Shown in pieces: positions 31,213 to 35,238 of a DNA stretch of 35,238 nt. Source of the DNA: CAZGXM01 sp964529795 (GTDB lineage: Bacteria; Bacillota; JADQBR01); the NCBI GenBank assembly GCA_964529795.1, contig CAZGXM010000022.1:1-35238 (forward strand), read 5' to 3'. The translations under genes were made by a program, and so were the position numbers. The first letter of the stretch is position 1. Each line of letters starts with the position of its first letter. A model generated the notes under the pieces. That model saw only the letters and a program-made list of their open reading frames with translations, was not told the DNA's origin and made no database searches.

Positions 31213-31326
31213 TTATTCATCCCCAGCCTGCCAACGGTCAAACCCGTACAGGGAAAATTCACCCTGCGGCACCTGGGGCAGGACCTTCCCACGCAGCAGG
31301 CGAAAAAAATTATCCCGTTTACCCAT
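31213..31326 (-). CDS. Possible 37-residue protein coupled to the DUF3343 gene
   Basis: A short basic-to-acidic frame starting MGKRDNFFRLLRGKVLPQVP and ending GFDRWQAGDE. Its ATG is 2 nt after the stop of the DUF3343 gene and an AGAGGGA site lies five nucleotides upstream, inside the last codons of that gene. This is the layout of a translationally coupled downstream gene. No family is recognised. A selenium- or sulfur-related helper is conceivable only from position. Confidence 0.5.
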   Translation of the reverse strand: MGKRDNFFRLLRGKVLPQVPQGEFSLYGFDRWQAGDE

Positions 31327-31328
31327 GC

Positions 31329-31592
31329 TTATCCCTCTTTAATGATATGATGAACCCCGTGCCAGCGCACTGCTTTTTCCCGGAGCACGGCTAAAATCCT
31401 GTCTTTATCTTCCCAGAGGAACTTCACCGCCATGCCGCAACTGGCGGAAATGCGCCTGGGTGTGGGGATCAGGAGAAACCTTTGCTCCTGTTTTTTTAAA
31501 ATAATTTCGCTCCTGACAGCATCGTGAGTGGTATCAAAGGTGATGACCCCGTAATCCCGAATGTCCATCAGTTCCGGAAAAGCTTCGTCCAT
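31329..31592 (-). CDS. DUF3343 protein, putative Se/S carrier
   Basis: An 87-residue protein with the DUF3343 pattern: GVITFDTTHDAVRSEIILKK followed by FLLIPTPRRISASCGMAVKF. The single Cys in SCG is the conserved, probably functional residue. Pfam describes this family as a putative Se/S carrier, and members are often seen in genomes with selD and yedF, both present here 25 kb away. The ATG at 31592 has an AGGGG seven nucleotides upstream; the frame is open 15 codons further but without a ribosome binding site. A promoter candidate upstream on the minus strand (TTGGAT-17-TAAATA) is weak. Confidence 0.85.
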   Translation of the reverse strand: MDEAFPELMDIRDYGVITFDTTHDAVRSEIILKKQEQRFLLIPTPRRISASCGMAVKFLWEDKDRILAVLREKAVRWHGVHHIIKEG

Positions 31593-31631
31593 ATCCATAC
31601 CCCTGCAAACAGTATTTACTAAAACGTCAGT

Positions 31632-31660
31632 TTGCATCCAACAGCATAAAATAGTATAAT
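31632..31660 (+). promoter_or_regulatory. Promoter of the DUF1285-like gene
   Basis: TTGCAT (31632-31637), 17 nt, then a perfect TATAAT (31655-31660). It lies 25 nt before the ATG at 31686, so the leader is very short. Confidence 0.7.
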
Positions 31661-31685
31661 GAGCAAAAATCCGGAGGAATACGTA

Positions 31686-32120
31686 ATGGAAAATATGATA
31701 CCAATAACCATCACCCGTAACGGCGACTGGTATTACGGTAATAACAAAATGTTTCGCCTAAATATAGTTTCTCTCCTGGCCCGGCACCTGGAAAAAGACA
31801 ACAGCAACAATTATTATATTAAATGCCAGGAGCAAATTCACCCGGTTACCGTGGAAGAAACCCCATTCTTCGCCCAGCGGGTAATAAGGGTGGCGGCAGA
31901 AAGTTTAACACTGCAGCTTACCGACGGTAGGACCGTAACCGTCCCGGCCGATACCGTGGAGCTGCACCAGGGCATCCCTTACGCTACTTTGAAATGGCCC
32001 CTTGACACCAAGTTTTCCCGGCAGGCACTTTGGGACTTGAGCGATTATCTTGAGGAAAAAAATAATGGTCAGGTCCAGTTAAAAATAGCAGGAAAAACCT
32101 ACCCGATTACGAGCCTGTGA
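31686..32120 (+). CDS. DUF1285-like protein
   Basis: A 144-residue protein with ITRNGDWYYGNNKMFRLNIV near the start, then YYIKCQEQIHPVTVEETPFF, an arrangement resembling DUF1285 (W-x-Y ... G-x-x-x-R ... Y-Y-x-x-x-x-E-x-x-x-V-x-x-x-P-F). The C-terminal part, with TLKWPLDTKFSRQALWDLSD, seems different from the typical family. Function unknown. The ATG at 31686 has a GGAGG eight nucleotides upstream and its own promoter; the frame is open nine codons earlier without a good site. It converges with the short ORF from the other strand, overlapping it by 14 nt. Confidence 0.72.
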   Translation: MENMIPITITRNGDWYYGNNKMFRLNIVSLLARHLEKDNSNNYYIKCQEQIHPVTVEETPFFAQRVIRVAAESLTLQLTDGRTVTVPADTVELHQGIPYATLKWPLDTKFSRQALWDLSDYLEEKNNGQVQLKIAGKTYPITSL

Positions 32121-32343
32121 TAAACCAGGCCTCCCCTGCATATCCTACCAGCAGGTAGTGCCAGGGAGGCTTCTTGATGATTAAAGATATTAACCCGGTC
32201 AAGGGCGGACGGGCCGTACCGTCAAGCCGGGCAGCCAGCCTTTCTTGTAATTCCCTGAAAGAGCGGTTTGCATCTCCCGGCAAACTAATCAACGCGGTTT
32301 TCTGCCATTTTGATACGCCTTCATTTGTGGTCACAAGGACCAA
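32107..32343 (-). CDS. Possible 78-residue protein in frame after the diguanylate cyclase stop
   Basis: The frame directly continues that of the diguanylate cyclase gene: after its TAA (32368-32370), eight further codons without an ATG lead to a TTG at 32343, and 78 codons follow, with stretches such as SFRELQERLAARLDG, PLTGLISLI and HYLLVGYAGEAWFITG. Base and codon use look like coding DNA, but no ribosome binding site precedes the TTG. It may be a small coupled gene or a decayed C-terminal part of the cyclase gene. No family recognised. Confidence 0.42.
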   Translation of the reverse strand: MVLVTTNEGVSKWQKTALISLPGDANRSFRELQERLAARLDGTARPPLTGLISLIIKKPPWHYLLVGYAGEAWFITGS

Positions 32344-32367
32344 TGAGGGACCAATGAAAGTATAAAA

Positions 32368-34113
32368 TTACTGCATACTGTTGTCCTCAATAACTTGCAG
32401 TTTACCCCCGGCAGCCAAATAAATTCGGTTTTTCCCAGCTTTTTTGGCACCGTACATGGCCGAATCCGCTTCCTGAAGCAACTGTTCACTGCCCGGATAA
32501 TCACTGGTGTTTTCTGCGATACCCACCGAGACGGTTACTCGCGGTTGAGAGTTCCTTTCCACTTCGCGGCGGATTTTTTTTGCCACCTTCAACGCGCCCT
32601 TCCGGTCGGTATCGGGAAGCAGAATTACAAATTCTTCCCCGCCGTAGCGCGAGACAACATCGCTCTTGCGTACATGTATCTTGATGATTTCCACTAGCTG
32701 CCTCAAGACTTTGTCCCCAGTCAAGTGCCCGTATTTGTCGTTTACTGCTTTAAAATCATCAACGTCCACCATCAGCAAGGACAAGGGTGCGTTTTGACGC
32801 CGGCAGCGTGCCCATTCCTCATCAAGGCGGGTATTTAGATGCTGCCGGGTGTAAGCACCGGTCAGGCCGTCAATTACAGCCAACATGGACATTTTCTGGT
32901 ATAGCCGCGCATTCTCCAAGGCCATTCCCGCGTGGTCGGCAACTGCCTCGACCAAGTCAATTTCCCACTGGCGAAACTCATGGTTGCCCCGGTCGTCCAA
33001 ATGGATGACACCGTTTACCGTACCGCGGTAACTGATGGGAATAATGGCCAAACTTTTCACATTTAGCATGGCCTTGTTTTTGAGGCACCGGGCTGATAAT
33101 TTTCCCGTCTGTATATCGGAAATTATTAAACTCTTGCCGTTTTTAACCACCTTGCCTGTTAAGCTGTCATCCAACTCCATTACCATTTGCTCCATGGCTT
33201 CCTCAGAAAAATAGGTGGAAACCTCCGGTCTTATCAGCCTTGATTCGTAATCTACACTAAACAGCGTACACCGGCGCAGCCCGGTGGCTGCCATAATTTC
33301 CTCCAATAAGTTTTTAAATATTTTTTCTGTTTGTAAACTGTTGTTCAATACCTTGGCCACTTTATTGATCAGTTCCAATTTTTTGTTGCTTTCTTCCAAC
33401 ATATGGTACAGGCGGGACTTGTCAATGGTGGAAGCGGCGTGATTGGCCATAGTCGCCAGCAGCTGCGCATCGGCATCACTAAACGTCCGTGCTTCCCGGG
33501 CCCGAATTGCCAATACCCCGATTATCTTGTCCTTTAGCCGTAACGGCACACTCAGAAATGAACTGAAACCTTCTTCCCGGTTTTCTTCCACAAAACGGGC
33601 GTGGGGATGCTTATGTAAGTCATCGGCACGAATAATTTCCCCCTGTGCTGACCGCCCGATCAAACCCTCGCCTATCCGGAAGTGAACTTTACGTACATAT
33701 TCATCACTGACGCCCCGCCATGCCCGGTATTTCAACTGGCCATCTTCTTCCAAGAGCAGTATTTCGCCGGCGGGTGCATTGAAAACGTCACAAGTATGTT
33801 CCAAAAGCGCCTGCAGAAAGGAATCCAGATTTTGAGACGAGTAATGCAATTCGCTGACCTGGTGTAAAACTGTAAGTTCTTTTACATGTTGAGCCAGTTC
33901 CTGTCGCTGCAGTTTCAACAAACGGTTTTTAATAGCGCCCAGCCGGCTTGTTTTCGCAAGCAATATTTCAAAAAGGGCAAGAAACACGGCAGCAAGCAGC
34001 AGTAACAGCCAGCCGTTACCGGCGGGCAGATAAAATATCCCCAGGCCAAAACTTACCAGCAGTAAAAAGATGGACAGTTGTATACCACGGTACAAGATTT
34101 TCTTTCTGCCCAT
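32368..34113 (-). CDS. Membrane-bound diguanylate cyclase with two GAF domains
   Basis: A 581-residue protein. Two membrane helices (about 11-30 and 34-53) and a short coiled coil lead to GAF 1 (97-232), GAF 2 (262-403) and a GGDEF domain (about 410-570). The active site is GGEEF (491-495) and an inhibitory-site RKSD (482-485) lies five residues before it, so it should make cyclic di-GMP and be subject to product inhibition. DGLTGAYTRQHL and MVDVDDFKAVND also fit. The ATG at 34113 lies seven nucleotides after GAGAGG. Its signal is unknown; the GAF domains may bind a small ligand. Confidence 0.94.
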   Translation of the reverse strand: MGRKKILYRGIQLSIFLLLVSFGLGIFYLPAGNGWLLLLLAAVFLALFEILLAKTSRLGAIKNRLLKLQRQELAQHVKELTVLHQVSELHYSSQNLDSFLQALLEHTCDVFNAPAGEILLLEEDGQLKYRAWRGVSDEYVRKVHFRIGEGLIGRSAQGEIIRADDLHKHPHARFVEENREEGFSSFLSVPLRLKDKIIGVLAIRAREARTFSDADAQLLATMANHAASTIDKSRLYHMLEESNKKLELINKVAKVLNNSLQTEKIFKNLLEEIMAATGLRRCTLFSVDYESRLIRPEVSTYFSEEAMEQMVMELDDSLTGKVVKNGKSLIISDIQTGKLSARCLKNKAMLNVKSLAIIPISYRGTVNGVIHLDDRGNHEFRQWEIDLVEAVADHAGMALENARLYQKMSMLAVIDGLTGAYTRQHLNTRLDEEWARCRRQNAPLSLLMVDVDDFKAVNDKYGHLTGDKVLRQLVEIIKIHVRKSDVVSRYGGEEFVILLPDTDRKGALKVAKKIRREVERNSQPRVTVSVGIAENTSDYPGSEQLLQEADSAMYGAKKAGKNRIYLAAGGKLQVIEDNSMQ

Positions 34114-34147
34114 TGTCATACCTCTCCCGTAACCTGCTTGTTGTCCT

Positions 34148-34156
34148 ATTATAACA
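34148..34156 (-). promoter_or_regulatory. Extended -10 promoter of the diguanylate cyclase gene
   Basis: On the minus strand TG-T-TATAAT (34156-34148) is a perfect extended -10; the -35 region is poor. It lies 34 nt before the start codon. Confidence 0.55.
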
Positions 34157-34366
34157 TCAACCGACAGAATTTACCATTATTACTCGTATAATATCATTAT
34201 TTTTTTTATCCTGATTACGGAATAATCTTCGCTTCTTGTTATTATTTCTAAAAAGCGAGGAGGTGAAGCGGAAATAATATTTCAAACCATGCAGCAGGGG
34301 GGTTGGTATCAATTAAAATAAACACCGGACCGGTAAACAAAAATGTTAAAACTGGCAAATACATCC

Positions 34367-34395
34367 TTGATACCTATACCCCCAGATGGTATAAT
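34367..34395 (+). promoter_or_regulatory. Plus-strand promoter of the tandem-element locus
   Basis: TTGATA (34367-34372), exactly 17 nt, then a perfect TATAAT (34390-34395), one of the best promoter matches in the window. No gene follows on this strand, so its product should be the RNA carrying the two elements described below. Confidence 0.72.
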
Positions 34396-34446
34396 GGGGT
34401 TGTGAGAGGCAATCTTGACTATACGAGTGGAATGCTTTGATATTGG

Positions 34447-34530
34447 CAAAGCGTTTCTTTATTCCACCCGTTGCTTACCGCAGCGAAGGGTACCAGTTTT
34501 GTCCCGGGTAAGACGTTAAACTGCCCAAGC
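34447..34530 (+). repeat. Tandem element, copy 1
   Basis: Shares blocks with copy 2 in the same order: CTTTATTCC, GAAGGG, GTCCCGGGTA, GAC, AAACTGCCCA, GC. The 3' hairpin pairs GGGTA (34506-34510) with TGCCC (34522-34526). A frame through it reads RFFIPPVAYRSEGYQFCPG then a stop. Confidence 0.7.
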
Positions 34531-34584
34531 GGAAACATTTATTGACCTGTCAGGAGGTCTTTTGAGGAGGTGACCATGATGCTA

Positions 34585-34670
34585 CAAAGGCGCTTCTTTA
34601 TTCCGCGTGTAGCTCACTGCGGTGAAGGGCACTGAATTCAGTCCCGGGTACGACACCTAAACTGCCCAGC
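34585..34670 (+). repeat. Tandem element, copy 2
   Basis: Aligns to copy 1 at roughly three quarters of positions with two or three single-base indels. It contains the perfect hairpin ACTGA-AT-TCAGT flanked by GGG and CCC (around 34627-34644), and GGGTA/TGCCC again. A GGAGGTGACC-ATG leads into it, giving a 19-codon frame ending RFFIPRVAHCGEGH, similar to the copy 1 peptide but with a different end. Confidence 0.7.
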
Positions 34671-34699
34671 AAAAAGGGAGCAGTTAACTGCTCCCTTTT
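34671..34699. terminator. Bidirectional terminator between the element locus and ilvN
   Basis: GGGAGCAG (34676-34683) pairs perfectly with CTGCTCCC (34688-34695) around TTAA. Five A precede and four T follow, so it can end transcripts from both sides: the plus-strand element RNA and the minus-strand ilvN transcript. Confidence 0.88.
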
Positions 34700-34709
34700 A
34701 TTAATGCCT

Positions 34710-35210
34710 TTATTCATCCATATCCCGTGCTGCCTCCGGGCCACGGCCCAAAGCAATTTTCCCGGTGCGCACAATTTCAATAATACCGTGTTCCTGTAGA
34801 ACTTCCAGCAGCGCATCAATTTTGTCCGTTTCCCCGGTTAATTCTATCACCATGGTTTCCCGGTTTATATCCACAATTTTTGCCCTGAAAATGTTGACAA
34901 TATCCACGATGTCCGTGCGTCTTTCCGCCGCTGCCAGGACTTTGATCAACGCCAGTTCCCTGTTGATGGATTTGGTTGCAGTCAGGTTGGTAATCTTTAT
35001 TACATCCACCAGTTTTGCCAGCTGTTTGATCACCTGTTCTATCTCATCCGGCTCACATTCCACCACCAAAGTGATCCTGGTCACCTTGGGGTCTTCAGTA
35101 GGCCCGGCGGCAATACTGTCAATATTAAACGCCCGGCGGCTGATCAACCCCGCGATATGGGACAGGACAGTAGGACGGTTTACCACTAACAAGGCAAGGG
35201 TGTGTTTCAC
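34710..35210 (-). CDS. ilvN: Acetolactate synthase small (regulatory) subunit
   Basis: A 166-residue IlvN/IlvH protein: an N-terminal ACT domain with NRPTVLSHIAGLISRRAFNI (about 11-30) and TRITLVVE, and a C-terminal regulatory domain with DIVDIVNIFRAKIVDI and ETMVIELTG. It controls the catalytic subunit IlvB in the first step of branched-chain amino acid synthesis and confers valine feedback inhibition. GTG start with a GGAGGTG site five nucleotides upstream. ilvB is expected just beyond the window edge. A terminator follows its stop, so it is probably the last gene of its operon in this direction or leaves only a partial read-through. Confidence 0.95.
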   Translation of the reverse strand: MKHTLALLVVNRPTVLSHIAGLISRRAFNIDSIAAGPTEDPKVTRITLVVECEPDEIEQVIKQLAKLVDVIKITNLTATKSINRELALIKVLAAAERRTDIVDIVNIFRAKIVDINRETMVIELTGETDKIDALLEVLQEHGIIEIVRTGKIALGRGPEAARDMDE

Positions 35211-35238
35211 TTCGGCACCTCCAAGTTTTCTTCTATTG

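Larger units (their letters stand above)
34402..34699 (+). ncRNA. Candidate small RNA with two tandem structured elements
   Basis: From a consensus promoter to a strong terminator, about 300 nt would be transcribed. A first hairpin has GTGGAAT/ATTCCAC outer arms (34429-34435 and 34461-34467) and GCTTTG/CAAAGC inner arms. It leads into copy 1 of an ~85-nt element, and after a linker with a GGAGGTGACC-ATG segment comes copy 2. Each copy has a hairpin of the type GGGTA-loop-TGCCC. The RNA may be a sRNA, a tandem leader-type RNA, or two copies of an interspersed repeat. It matches no RNA family that I recognise. Confidence 0.45.
34114..34709. other. 596-bp stretch without an ordinary gene
   Basis: Between the diguanylate cyclase gene and ilvN. 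From left to right it holds the cyclase promoter (minus strand); an AT-rich segment with an orphan GGAGGTGA site (34259-34266) that leads to no usable reading frame; a consensus plus-strand promoter; two tandem structured elements; and a bidirectional terminator. The only reading frames are tiny (15 to 20 codons inside the elements). Confidence 0.7.

Noticed and set aside
34598..34819. A 73-codon minus-strand frame overlapping ilvN and the tandem element
   Set aside because: Most of it is antisense or out of frame to ilvN, and the rest crosses the terminator; it has no ribosome binding site.
1..35238. CRISPR arrays, tRNA or rRNA genes, phage attachment sites
   Set aside because: Read for on both strands; no direct-repeat arrays with regular spacers, no recognisable cloverleaf or rRNA sequence, and no integrase-flanked repeats were seen.

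Overview
The window looks like chromosome from a spore-forming, selenium-using Firmicute of the Desulfotomaculum/Pelotomaculum (Peptococcaceae) type. This is inferred from gene content, not from a marker gene. The pointers are DUF951, YqhV (DUF2619), DUF441, DUF1858 and DUF3343 proteins, a selD/yedF pair in which SelD itself carries an in-frame UGA, a comA/comB (sulfolactate) pair, strong GGAGG ribosome binding sites and a GC-rich core. One 100-N scaffold gap lies inside panB.

Layout. (1) 1-1870 is a visibly AT-rich accessory patch. It holds a broken MazF-type toxin gene, a complete AbrB-type antitoxin plus RelE/ParE-type toxin operon with its own promoter, and the N-terminal remnant of an ISKra4-like transposase. 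(2) 1880-12103, all on the minus strand, is a housekeeping run. In transcription order it reads panB, a small membrane protein, a CvpA-family protein, an unknown membrane protein, an M18 aminopeptidase, selD (Sec-encoding), yedF, a HEAT-repeat protein, an MscS channel, a DUF951 protein and ychF. (3) 12104-12632 is a structured, mostly non-coding stretch with the panB promoter, two strong inverted repeats and a possible 50-residue ORF, followed by a DUF441 membrane protein (12633-13094). (4) 13190-25733 is one 12.5-kb minus-strand operon of eight genes: an exported membrane protein, an ABC-2 type ATPase and permease, a Gly/Ser-linker membrane protein, a MoxR AAA+ ATPase, a DUF58 protein, a BatA-type VWA protein and a double-VWA membrane protein. 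It looks like a MoxR/VWA envelope system with a built-in ABC transporter. Its substrate is unknown. (5) 25947-27602 is comA-comB, with a clear terminator. (6) 27787-32370 mixes transporters (MFS, DMT), YqhV, a 48-residue membrane peptide with its own terminator, a DUF1858 protein, a DUF3343 putative Se/S carrier with a coupled 37-residue ORF, and a DUF1285-like protein. (7) 32368-34113 is a membrane diguanylate cyclase (GAF-GAF-GGDEF). (8) 34114-34709 has no ordinary gene. It holds a near-consensus plus-strand promoter, two tandem copies of an ~85-nt structured element and a bidirectional terminator, which together look like an unannotated small RNA or repeat locus. The window ends in ilvN on the minus strand.

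The selenium genes fit together. SelD makes selenophosphate and, by its UGA, needs the selenocysteine machinery. YedF and the DUF3343 protein are candidate selenium or sulfur carriers. The best candidates for something undescribed are the tandem element locus at 34.4-34.7 kb, the MoxR/VWA/ABC operon, and several small ORFs (48, 37 and 50 residues) placed like real genes.
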